A DNA stretch of 64,000 nt from the NCBI RefSeq assembly GCF_036785885.1, contig NC_092310.1:4402001-4466000 (forward strand), read 5' to 3'. The notes under the pieces are model-generated. The model did no database searches. It was not told the origin of the DNA and saw only the letters and a list, made by a program, of their open reading frames with translations. Positions 12,278-22,365 of the stretch are shown piece by piece; the first letter of the stretch is position 1, and each line of letters opens with the position of its first letter. The DNA is from Coffea arabica. Taxonomy: Eukaryota > Streptophyta > Magnoliopsida > Gentianales > Rubiaceae. Made by a program: the position numbers and the translations under genes.

Positions 12278-12390
12278 CAAGAGGGAGAAAGAGATGGATT
12301 AATTGGTACGAGAAAAGAGAGTGTAAGTGAAAATCCTCGGATTTGAGACCTCTTACTTACACTAAAAGAAAAAAGTGCAAAAAAAGGGGG
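12278..12390. mobile_element. Short SINE-like insertion inside germin pseudogene A
   Basis: The 113-base stretch is flanked by an exact 9-bp repeat gtgtgcctt (12269-12277 and 12391-12399). Its core (gtgtaagt and acttacac arms around a gatttgagacctc block) resembles the SINE-like piece at 11533-11603. Removing it with one TSD copy restores germin sequence from the ITIL-like segment into LLLGFVTS. Confidence 0.6.
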
Positions 12391-12429
12391 GTGTGCCTTT
12401 AAGAATTGTAATAATCTATGATGATCTAG

Positions 12430-12629
12430 AGCATGGATGAAATTAGACCTTTCCAAAACTTTTAAAGAATTAAGTTTTTTCCCTTGAAAAGTTGAATTTT
12501 AAAAAAAAAAATTTTTTTGTAAATTTAAAGTTTTGCCTTGCAAAAAATTAAAATTTTCTCTAGTTATATACTTAAGTTTTAGTTGAATTAGGGTTTGCTC
12601 CCTCAAAAGAAAATTTTCTAGTTCTGCCA
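12430..12629. mobile_element. 200-bp insertion with 9-bp TSD in germin pseudogene A
   Basis: Exact atgatctag copies flank it (12421-12429 and 12630-12638). The interior is AT-rich and non-coding. I see no good terminal inverted repeat, so the class is unclear. Its removal rejoins the germin exon-2 sequence. Confidence 0.6.
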
Positions 12630-13557
12630 ATGATCTAGGGTGGCAGTGAGGACGATAGTTCCTCTAGGTCCGATATCAACACGGGTGATTGAGGTGCCAA
12701 GAATATTCAGTCCTGGAAACACTTCCACCTTAACTATGGTGGTTTTTCCCCCCCGAAAGCATCATTACTATTTCCAGCCTTATGCAATCCGCTGAAAGAA
12801 AAATCCTCTACCGTAGCAAGGCTAGGATCCTTGCGGGCAAAGACCATGTACTCTCACTGAGATTATGCAAAAGAACAAATCAGTGAGCGAAACTAGCTAC
12901 ATACCAAAATGAATCTAGTGTGTTGGGATATAGTAGCAATATTATTTGAAATAATTACTGTAATACTTTTTGTAATGTGATGCATATGAGATATAGGATA
13001 CTTAGGAGTATAAAAGAAGAATTAATTTTCTATACATTGACAGTGTAAACACTTTCATCATTGAATGCATAACATATAATTTGAATTTGAATTGAAATCC
13101 AAATTTTGTATGTGTTGTGCATCCAACTATGATAGTGTATATAAAATTTATTCATAAAAGAATAGTTGAAAATTGTATTATGATGCAAGTAAAATAATAT
13201 TTTGGAAAATCTTCTGCATCCAATTATCATGTTATTCCTTAATAGGTAGACTCCAAAGCATGGAGCATATGCTCTCAACTCCAACCCCTTACTTCCCACT
13301 ACAAATCTCATTTTTAATTCATTATATAACAGTTGCAGCCCTGTATGCACATACCTAATTGAATCTAGGCTTGCAGATTCCTTCGACATCTCAAGTAATT
13401 GGAATCATCAATAACCAAGAATTGAAAACTCAACAAAAATAATATGTACGTTGATATGAGAGGGCATACCTGAACTTGTAGCTAGGATCAAATGCAAAGC
13501 CAAAGTAAATGAAACTGGAAGCTATCGAAGTTAAAAGCGCAAAATGTCTTTAATCAT

Positions 13558-14580
13558 TTGGAACTAGGAATTATTTAGCAAGCTTATAGATAATCTAAGC
13601 TAGCTTGGATAACAAAAGGATAGAAGGGTAGAACATTTTTGTGGTTGAAATGAAGTCGAGCTGGTGAGATACTTATAGATGAAGATGAAGAAGAGATTTG
13701 ATTGAAGAGATTAGCAGGACATGATAGTTGAATCGGCGTGTTGATGTGCAGGACACATTGTTGGTTTGGTAGCAGGACAAATGATAAAAACAGGAAGCTC
13801 TAAGCCTTCAGACGCAACATCTGAGTGAAAAAACAAAATGAATTCTCCCCTGGAATATATAGGAAGAGGCAGAGCCATGCTTTGTAGAGGGTGGCAAATA
13901 TTGCCTGACCTCAATTTTGTGAATATTAAAGAACAGGTTGGAAATCTTCACAAATGTTTATAATTTTCTTATAATTTACCACTCTCAAATTTCCTTTAAT
14001 TTTGCTCCCTATATTATGGGAAATCGTTATGTTGTCACCGCATTAACTTCCTCAAATAAGCAATTTCTTTTAGACGACCTCTCTAGTGTGGTACAATTGC
14101 TTTGGAGCTATTAAAACAAAAATTAATAAATAGAATAAGAAATGACTTCAAAAATTTTACTACCAAAAAATATTCATAGTAGAAACATAATCGTAAATGA
14201 GATGTTATGTTTGCGTAGTAACGACATCATATTAGGTTTACAATACTCTTGTAATGGCAATCGGTCTTTACTGCACCACTGTATATAAGTATATTCCTAT
14301 TTATGGTGTATACACATATAGATACATGAAAGTTCTCATGTTAAATGACAAACATATTTATGTCCTGTACTATATATTGTCTTGGATCATAGTGCTTCAA
14401 ACGTTGTACTCTAATTTGTGTTTCACTAATATTTGATAAAATATCACTAATATTTGAACTGATATTAGACAGCAACAAATACTGTTGCTGTTTTTGAGTC
14501 TACAGGTTCAAATATCAAATATCAAGTTTTCCTGTAAAAACAAAATTAAGGTGAATATTAGAAACATGTCGAGCATTTCT
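13558..14580. other. Upstream region of germin pseudogene A, then unassigned AT-rich sequence
   Basis: 13558-13915 is the former 5' flank of the germin copy. The segment aaaacaggaagctctaag near 13786 has a similar piece at 27430 (aaaacaggaaactccaag). The rest has no recognisable feature; open frames are short and low in complexity. Confidence 0.4.
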
Positions 14581-15605
14581 CAAGATTAATTGGTACCTGG
14601 TATCTGTGTCCAAATATATGTCTTCTATATCAACAATTTTGTACGAAACCTCATTTCCCATCCCAACATAGCCAACGTCTCCTTCGGTGTAAGTTGAGAA
14701 GAAATGCCTCTAAGAAATAACATGATAGAATATACCTGAATCAACTACCTAATCACTGTCATAACAGATAATATTCACATGACCATCAGCACAGAACAAA
14801 GATATATCAGCATGAGCTGCCAAAATTGCTATAGTCTTCTTATCATCTTTTTCCTTCGCCTTACCTTTTTTTTTTTTTAGATTGTTCCCGTTTTAAAATT
14901 CTGCACTCCTTCATATAATGTCCATTCTTTTTGCAATAAAAGCATGCAATTTTTTTTGCGATTCAGACCTGCTTCTAGATTTGTCATTCCTATTGTGGGG
15001 TTCTCTGTTTTTGCTTTTCCCCTTTCTTTCTTTCTTTTCAGTCACCAGGGCCTAGGACTCATAGACAATTTCTTGTTTCTTCTTCCTGAACTCTTCATTC
15101 ATTATGGCCTCTTTTGCAATAGCCATGGTCAACACAATATTGGGAGATGAATTACTGACGAAGACCACAATGATTTCTTAACTATCTGATAGTGAACTGA
15201 ATAGTAAAAGAGCCTGCTCCTCATCATCCAAATACAAATTCAACGTAGCTGCCTGGTTTATCAATCCCTAAAAATTATTCAGGTGCTCAGTCATATCTTC
15301 CCTATATTTATATCTCATTTGAGTAATCTGCTTCAGACAATTAGCCTTGTTCAAATCGGTCTTCCGTTCATACATGCTCTCAAACTTTTTTCACAATATA
15401 TTAGCTTTGGTGCTATTAGCAAAGTGTTGAAAGATACTTTGTCCAATCCATTACTAATAGTTTTTCTGTGCATAACTGTCCATTTATCATCACTCATGTC
15501 ACTTGATTTAGCCATATGCCCTAGAACAGGATCAAACAAATCTTTACAGTACAAATAGTCTTCCATTCTGGGCTTCAAGTAGAATAATTAGTTGCATTTA
15601 ATTTA
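14581..15605 (-). pseudogene. Copia gag fragment, 3' part (left of MULE-like insertion)
   Basis: On the minus strand the frame at 15578-15351 reads MEDYLYCKDLFDP, a classic Copia gag motif (KPRMEDxLYCKDL). Further on, near 14945-14885, a zinc knuckle appears as FYCKKNGHYMKEC (C-x2-C-x4-H-x4-C), followed by the spacer that normally leads into protease. Stops and frameshifts are frequent. No protease active site, integrase or reverse transcriptase follows, so the element is truncated at about 14580. It continues in 17042-17127 on the other side of the MULE-like element. Confidence 0.8.
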
Positions 15606-16144
15606 GTGAAAATCGTTCAAAATGTTTCTCACATTTTGTAAGATGACTTTTTTCGTCCCTCATATTTTTTAAAGTGTAATTTTACATCCCTTACAAATTC
15701 ACATTGGTCAAATTTGATTTCTATCTAAATGTTTGACTAGTTTTTTACCATAATCCACCACGTGCCTTACATATGATCATTTGTTAAGGACAAAATTGTC
15801 AAATTAAATTTTACATAATCCCATTCATAATCCCTCACATTTCACAAAATGAATTTTTTCTGTCCATAATATTTTACAAAATGAATTGTTTCGTCCCTCA
15901 CATTTCACAAAATGAATTTTTACATCCCTCACATTTTTCAAAATGGATTTTTTATCCCTCATTGATCATGTGTATGAATAATTTTTCTTAAACTCATGTA
16001 TATATCTATTTGATTTTATTTAAACAATACGAATAATATGTAATATATCTCTATTTGATTTCACTTAAATAGGTTAATCATAGTTGTGCACATGCTATTC
16101 AATAAATATATATAGAGGTTTAAAAGTAACAATTTTGTTTTAAA

Positions 16145-16206
<62 letters not shown>

Positions 16207-17041
16207 TTCATCATGTGAACTTATTCAATATTTGTGACCTTTCACTTTTGGTAATAATTTATTTATTGAGTTGTAAATAAGACCATCTAATTAATGGATT
16301 TTAACTCGAATTCTATAGTTGTACTAAAAAATTGTAATTTAAATTTGAAATTTCTACTCACCACTTTTAAAATTAACAGTTAAATTGCTTGCCTTGTGAT
16401 TGTTTTAAAATTTGAAAGTACCAATCACTTACTTCTTTTTGTCATACTTTTTCTTTGTTTATTCTTTCTATCCAAATTTAATTCGATATAAACACTCGAT
16501 AATGTTTAAGATTAAATGTTTTCTTTGTTTTCAATTTTTGAGTAAAAGAAAATAAATATGAGTGAAAAATTAACAATTTTTTTAAACCCATGTATATATT
16601 TATTTGATTTCAACTTAACAAATTGAATAGCATGTAATATATCTCTATTTAATTTCGCCAGTGAAATTAAATAGATATATACATGAATTTTAAAAAAAAC
16701 TATTCACGCATATGATCAATGAGGGATGAAAAAATTCGTTTTGAAAAATGTGAAAGATGAAAAAATTCATTTTATGAAATGTGAGGGATAAAAAAATTTA
16801 TTTTGTGAAATGTGAGGGACTATGAATCGAATTATGTAAAATATAATTTGACAATTTTGTCCTTAAAAAATAATCACGTGCAAGGTATGTGGTGGATTTC
16901 GATAAAAAACTAATCAAAAACCTAGTAGGGACCAAATTTGACCAATATAAATTTATAAAAGACGTAAAATTACATTTTCAAAAGTGAGAGACGAAAAATT
17001 TTATTTTTCAAAATGTGAGGAATTTTTTGAACGATTTTTCT
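15606..17041. mobile_element. MULE-like long-TIR element inserted in Copia gag
   Basis: Long inverted repeats at both ends (outermost core aaaatcgttcaaaa) contain several tandem 'ctcacatttcacaaaatgaa'-type units and stay alignable for over 150 bases. The 9-bp repeat tttaattta flanks it (15597-15605 and 17042-17050). Removing it rejoins the Copia frame KLNATN with YST. The middle holds a (TA)n run at about 16147-16203. No transposase frame is seen. Terminal bases of the two arms do not match perfectly, so the exact ends could be off by a few bases. Confidence 0.75.
16147..16203. repeat. (TA)n microsatellite
   Basis: An almost pure TA dinucleotide run of about 57 bases near the centre of the MULE-like element, between its two inverted halves. 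Confidence 0.9.
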
Positions 17042-17127
17042 TTTAATTTAATCATACAACCACAATCCGAGTTCTCCATTTTAACCAGTACAATTGAGCA
17101 GTCATGATTGCTCTGATGCTACTTTGT
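17042..17127 (-). pseudogene. Copia 5' gag start and primer-binding site
   Basis: Minus strand: a start codon at 17105 follows a primer-binding-like run that ends gcatcagagc, close to the usual ggtatcagagc of initiator-methionine tRNA priming. The coding run reaches the MULE-like insertion at KLNATN. It is the first part of the gag whose remainder lies at 14581-15605. Confidence 0.7.
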
Positions 17128-17801
17128 TGAAAAAGTAGTACCAGTGCAAGCACACAATATCAAAATTAGCCCAGAACAAATTACTCTTTCCCCAAATACT
17201 AGTTAAAATAAGAATAAATTAAATTACCGAACAACCATATCAACAATAATAATAAAATGTAGAAAAATAAAAGGCACAGGACAACAAAATTGAAAAAATC
17301 ACAAGACCTAATCCAATAAAAAAATCTCTACTATCACAATAATGAAAATACATAGGTCTATCTGGAATATCCAGATGATAATAATATTACTAATATCAAC
17401 CAAATTAAATCGCTACAAAATCACCTCGTAAAACTCCAATTATCAAAGAAGTGGGTTTGAAAGAGTGTTACTAAACGAAGAGGAAATTCAAAACTGAACT
17501 AGTAAATGATTAAAGCTTGACGAGAGGATCGCTGGATAAAATTTTGTCTCAATCAAGTTTCAAATCACCTTCCAATTGAGGGTTCAAAGTTGTAAAGAAC
17601 TTTTTCTCTTTAGATCTCACCTTCCCTCTCTCTCTCTTTGTTTCTCTCTTGAATTGTGCGGCTGGAACTCTTCTCACAAGAAGAAAAGTGCTTCTAGCAG
17701 CTGCTACTAATATTAGTCACTTGAAAACCCTCAAGTCTATTAATAGACTTGGAAACATGTGTTTTAAGTTGGCCCACAAATGGACTGGCCCAAACCCAAC
17801 A
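17128..17801 (-). repeat. Copia 5' LTR (674 bp) inserted in germin pseudogene B
   Basis: On the minus strand it starts TGTTGGGTTTGGGCC and ends in CA just before the primer-binding site. A CT-rich stretch (about 17610-17650) lies in it. The boundary at 17801/17802 falls directly after the germin codons for EIVTIIEG, so the retroelement inserted into germin exon 2. The matching 3' LTR and the germin 3' half are absent, so a deletion followed. Confidence 0.75.
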
Positions 17802-18859
17802 CCTTCAATAATTGTAACAATCTCGGATGCTCTGGGGTGAAGTTGAGGACGATTAACTCCCCCTGGTGCAATATCAACGCTAAGGTCCTTGAGATGCCAA
17901 GAGACTTTAGTGCTGAATACACATTCACGTCAACTACGTTGCTATTGCTCCTGAACGGATCATTACTAGTGTTTCCAGCCTTGTGCAATCCGCTGAAAGA
18001 AAAGTCATCTGCCGTAACAAGGGTAGGATTCTTGCAGGTAGAGCTGCAAACGAGTCGAACTGAATTGAATTTTGGCCTAATCGAGTCGAGTTTTGACTTA
18101 ATTTTATCAAACTCGAACTCGACCTCGAGCTCGACGAGCTGATAATTTTGAAACTCGAGCTTGAGCTTGACTCGATTCAAGCTGAGCTCGAGCTCGAAAA
18201 AATAAAAATAATTATTCTATTTTTTAAAAATAAATAAAATAATATTTTTTTCTTAATAAATAATAAAATATTAAGGATATTTATGTAATTTTATTATTAA
18301 AATAAAAAATAATAAATAAATATATATATATACTTGACTCGCGAGCTAACGAACTTAATATTTTGACCTCGAATTCGAGTTCGACTTTGACTCGATCAGC
18401 TCGAGCTCGATATTGATCGAGCTCCAATCGAGCCTGAATCGAGCCGCTCGCGAGCAGTTTGATTCGTTTGCACCCTTACTTGCAGGCAAGGCCATTTTAC
18501 CGAAGATCACGTGAAAGAAGAATCCATGAGGAAATAAGAATAATCACATTTTATAATGATTTGTATATCTGTTACTCTTCAGAAAAAAATATCCTTGTTT
18601 CTTGAGATGTTAACGAATTGAGCTTTGGAAGCTCAATTCTTTCTTTTGGATGTATGTTATTCCTTTGATACAGTAATTGGAATTAGTAAAAACTAAGGGC
18701 TTGAAAGCTTGTTATAGTAAGATATTTTATTGGCAAAGCCATACTTGAACTTCTAGGATCTCTAACGCAAAAATCTTGCAATGGCTGTGGATCAACGGCA
18801 AAGCCAACGTAAATGAAACTGGAAGGTATCAAACTCAACAATACTATGCTCTTTGCCAT
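17802..18859 (-). pseudogene. Germin-like protein pseudogene B (5' part only)
   Basis: Exon 1 (18859-about 18745) is open: MAKSIVLLSLIPSSF, a signal peptide, then VDPQPLQDFCVRDP, the germin mature N-terminus with its first conserved cysteine. Exon 2 encodes LACKNPTLVTADDFSFSGL, HKAGNTSNDPF, then, after a frameshift, [20 protein letters not shown] (box 1). Box 1 normally has two metal-binding histidines (HxH); here the first reads Gln, so a ligand is lost as well. A 440-bp hAT MITE splits the Cys-Lys pair, and a Copia LTR cuts the gene after IIEG. It is closer to an intact sequence than copy A in exon 1. Confidence 0.88.
18039..18478. mobile_element. hAT-type MITE in germin pseudogene B
   Basis: The 440-bp element is flanked by an exact 8-bp repeat cttgcagg (18031-18038 and 18479-18486). 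Terminal inverted repeats read tagagctgcaaacga and, inverted, taagggtgcaaacga. The subterminal parts carry many gagctcga units in both directions. An 8-bp TSD and the TA(n)GTGCAAACGA ends are characteristic of hAT-derived MITEs. No transposase. Confidence 0.88.
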
Positions 18860-19131
18860 TTGGAACTTGGAACCTTTTGGCGAGCTTATGTATGGACCAA
18901 AAATGTATAGTAGGTAGAAAAATGTTGAGACTGATACGAATTTGTGTTGAGTCTATGAGCTGCTTATAGAGCAGTAAAGATGAACAGTTCTGATTGAAGA
19001 GGCGAGCTGGCTCCATTTTGTTGTAATGGGGAATCATTCGAATCCATTTTCGCCGGTTAATATGGATGAAAAAACTGGAATGATGCATGGAAAACTAGAA
19101 ACGGCCTCCGAAAAGAGCAGTATGTTTTTGT
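18860..19131. other. Former 5' flank of germin pseudogene B
   Basis: Upstream of the germin start codon (minus strand). It is interrupted at 19132 by the TSD of the LTR element. No other feature. Confidence 0.5.
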
Positions 19132-19136
19132 CATAT
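19132..19136. repeat. TSD of outer Tat-like element, left copy (catat)
   Basis: catat here and at 26599-26603 flank the 7.46-kb element exactly. Confidence 0.85.
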
Positions 19137-19570
19137 TAATAGATTGCATTTTTGTTATTAAATTTATGATTGTTTTGTCCTTGGTTTTAGCCAAATATTA
19201 TATTAATTGATAGATTCTACTTATATATGATTATTAGTGATAATTGTATAAAAGTGGAGCAAAACGTAGTCAAAGGAGGCAATTTTACACAGGACTATGA
19301 ACGAGTTTGACATGGTTGCGGTCAAGACATGCTGTCAAATCTGAAAGGCTCGAGATTTTTCCTACACATAGAAGTGTCCTAATCCAAGTTGAATTTCGAG
19401 CAAATGTTGGGCTGAAGATTAGGAGAATTTCTTTCCTTATTAGATGGATTATTTATTTAGGAAATAATTGATATTATCTCTTTAGGGTTTCTTTTCCAAT
19501 TAGGAGTTATATTTATTTCAAAAAGTAAAAACTAGGAGATTAGTTAGGAGGAAAGGCTTGACATTTGTCA
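19137..19570 (+). repeat. 5' LTR of outer Tat-like element
   Basis: 434 bp. It aligns along its length with 26148-26598. The first bases are ta instead of the canonical tg seen in the 3' copy; the end is tgtca. The LTR contains a ggaggaaaggctcgac-like block near its 3' end. Confidence 0.88.
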
Positions 19571-19672
19571 ATTTTTGGCGCCATTGTCGGGGACTGGTGC
19601 CTGATTAATTTGTTTCTTTTTGAGTTTATCTTATTTTTATTTTTATTTTTCTCTAATTTTTTTTACTAATTT

Positions 19673-20374
19673 ATGGCTGCTAACATTTAGTATTTTGCTG
19701 ATAGATTGGATTTTATTTTTAGGAGGAGAAATGAGACTCATGTTTCTTCTAATGATAAACCTTTAGATACACTAACCTCTCATGTAGAAAAATTGATTGT
19801 TGCAACTTGTGGAATTCATTATGTCTCAGGTCATTCGATCGACATGTGCCACACATATCAAGATGACCTGAATGCCCAAGGTAATCCTTTTGGAGGTTTT
19901 CCAACCTAGTCACAAATGTGGGATTACTCTTATTCAAACGTGTATGATCAAGAATGGTGGGACAATTCTAACTTTAATTATGCAGCAAGGCCAACATGCT
20001 CTCAACATCAATATCAACAGCAACAACCATCATCCATGTCAGGCATGTCTCTTGAAGAAATGATGAAATTACTAACTGCTAACACATATCTATTTCAATA
20101 GGAGACACAAATGAGAATTAGAAGGATGGAGGATCAAATTCGTCTATTTGCATCTACAATGAGCCAATTGTTTTCTCCAATTTGTGAAGAATTGCCCTTA
20201 CAAACTATTATTGACCTTAAAAAAGATAAAAATGCAATTACCCTGACAAGTGTCAAGGAACTACAAGATTCTCAAGAAGAAGCATCTCCATATGCAGTTG
20301 AAAAAGATGTTGAAAAGAAAGAAATAAAACCCCCAACCTCAAATCGTTCAGTGAACAATTACCAAATGTGGTGA
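19673..20374 (+). pseudogene. Tat-like gag remnant
   Basis: One reading frame of 234 codons with three stops (19688, 19907, 20099). It reads CGIHYVSGHSIDMC, a degenerate knuckle of Tat-type gag, then a Tyr/Gln-rich piece and a charged tail (LPLQTIIDLKKDKNAITLTS) matching the usual gag C-terminus. The N-terminal gag domain is missing. It cannot give an intact protein. Confidence 0.75.
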
Positions 20375-21463
20375 CACCTCCTTCATTTCCCTGTTGACAT
20401 TCTCCCAACTTTTATTCTGTAATTTTTGTTAGAAAAATTGACTTTCTTATACCAGAAGTTTTTAAGTTTCATGGCAGGAATAAGTTAGGAGTTGTGATAA
20501 CCAAATATCTTGAACTGGTAATTGCTCACGATGGAGGAGTGAATGAAGAATTAAGGTCATTGCTTAATTGTTTGATGCCATCTATTAGTTAATGTAAGAA
20601 AGTAACTCGTGTGCTTAGGGATCACTCTACTGATGAAGGTTATTAGGATTATATAGAGGATAAAGCATTGAAACGATCTATAAGATTTTATCCTTCTTGA
20701 ACAAATATGGCAATGTCTAGCCAAAAATATTAAAAAAAAGGCGCTTATTGAGAGACAATCCAATTCATTATTTTAGTTCATTTTGATTACTTTATTTTAG
20801 ATTTTTTGTGTTTTGTGTGTTTAATTTTGATTTTGTTATTTTCATGGACAGAAGACTACTATCAGACAAGCTGCAGCCTGGCCTAACTAGTTCATTAGTT
20901 CCAAAGATATGTTCAAAAATTCCAAAAGACTACTGGTCGATAAGACGTGCCCACGTCTATGAGTCACGTTGGAATTGGCAAGTTCAAAATTTTTTACCAA
21001 AAGACTCCTTATGTTTTAGGCGTGCCAGCATCTATAATGACTGAAGAATTTGTTGGCTATTTTCATTCTATTAGTTTTACCCCACCTTTTGCTCCTAATC
21101 CTTGGCAATATGATGCCTTCCTCCATGTTCAGGGAAGTTTTGTTGTTCCCCTTTCTATTATTTTTTTCTTTATTTCTTACATTATGGATAATGTAAGATT
21201 TATGTGTGGGGGGTAGCATATTGAAAAAGTGCAAAGTAGGCATTTTTATTGAAATTTTTGTTCAACTTTTGTTCAAAATTTATCCAATTTTTGCCATTTC
21301 TTATGTATTTTTGTGGTTGTCCCTAATAAACAATGGTTAGATTCTCAAATTGGACAATTGTTAATGTTTTATATGCTAATGTATTAAGTATGATGTGGCA
21401 AGATCTAAAGATGTCTCTCTGGTGAATATTTGAGATTTTACGGCTTTTCAACTTTTGGTTAAC
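20375..21463 (+). other. Internal region of outer Tat-like element, function unknown
   Basis: About 1.1 kb in place of pol. Short open pieces appear (for example VGYFHSISFTPPFAPNPW near 21040-21110), with stops between them, and no reverse transcriptase, RNase H or integrase motif. A gtgtggggggtag run near 21204 resembles the tgtggggg signals found between coding part and 3' end of such elements. Confidence 0.4.
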
Positions 21464-21468
21464 TTTTC

Positions 21469-22309
21469 TGTTGATTTTGATCCCTATCTTTTGATATTTA
21501 CAAAACAAATGGATGATACTAATATTTCTCCAAAAAATATTTTCAGTTATGAAGTTATGTGATTCCATGAACAAGTGCTATTGAAAGAAGACAAAGGTTG
21601 CTGAAAGCTGTCGGACGCTCAAAAAGACTGCATCGGACGTCCGACAACCATTGAGCATTTTCGGACGCAGAAAACCAGCCTACCGGACGTCCGAAAGAAT
21701 TGAAAAAAATCTCTTAAACTCTTTGCCTGCTGTCGGACGCACAAAACAGGACTACCGGACGTCCGACACTGCCAACGGATAGTTGACTGTTCAGCTACTT
21801 TTTATCCATTGGAAACATTTATGAGGCATTTTCTTGGCTCTATATAAATAGTGGTTGGTCAAATATTTCAAATAACCTTGGCACACTGAAGATACAAAAG
21901 ATCTAGAGAGATTTTAGTGAGAAAATACTCTTCAAAGAAGATTTGTAGTCTTAGTGGTGTGAGGTTCATTGTAAGCTTTTCATTTGTGAGTGAATCTTTC
22001 ATGAGTGTAGCTCTGTGAGGGTTGTCCTGAGAGATAGTAAAACATCCTGACTTGACCGAGTGGAGTTCGGGACAAGGAGGAGGTGAACCTTCCTTTGTAC
22101 ACAAGAGTGATTGTAATTCATCAACTTGAAATAGCTTGTTTGAATTAATCTACAAGCTGAAGAGGAGCTGTGTGGTTAATTAGTTTGCAATTCCTTCCTT
22201 TTTATTTACTTACTGTTACGTTTGTGCTCTTTAAATTTATTATCTCTTCTACTCCCAAGAAGCCTTGCTTTCTTGTTAATTGTCTCATTGGTTGTTTTCG
22301 GGCCTTACA
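21469..22309 (+). repeat. 5' LTR of SIRE-like element
   Basis: 841 bp, from tgttgattttgatcc to ccttaca. It carries three modules in which tcggacgc is followed after about 20 bases by the palindrome cggacgtccg (about 21611-21770), and a TATA-like ctatataaatag at about 21839-21850. Confidence 0.9.
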
Positions 22310-22365
22310 ATTGGTATCAGAGTTTGGTCTCCTAGAGATTAAACTCAATCGGGTTTGGAGTAAAG

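Larger units (their letters stand above)
12021..13557 (-). pseudogene. Germin-like protein pseudogene A, split by insertions
   Basis: Exon 1 (13557-13470) encodes a diverged signal peptide and is broken by an early stop and a frameshift. Exon 2 starts near 12856 with VFARKDPSLATVEDFSFSGL, typical of the germin N-terminal region, then a frameshift. A 200-bp insertion (12430-12629) and a 113-bp insertion (12278-12390) interrupt it. The C-terminal part, 12268-12021, is open and reads LLLGFVTSNPENQVNEGDVF, then GLIHFQYN (germin box 2), and ends KAFQVDRSVEKIQSKL. Germin-like proteins are apoplastic cupins with manganese-dependent oxidase activity. The box-1 histidines lie in the damaged part, so the gene is dead. 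Confidence 0.85.

Noticed and set aside
13030..13389. 119-aa minus-strand frame
   Set aside because: It covers the intron of germin pseudogene A and has no recognisable domain.
16147..16203. (TA)n run as an origin or regulatory element
   Set aside because: A simple microsatellite within a MULE-like element; nothing else supports a function.
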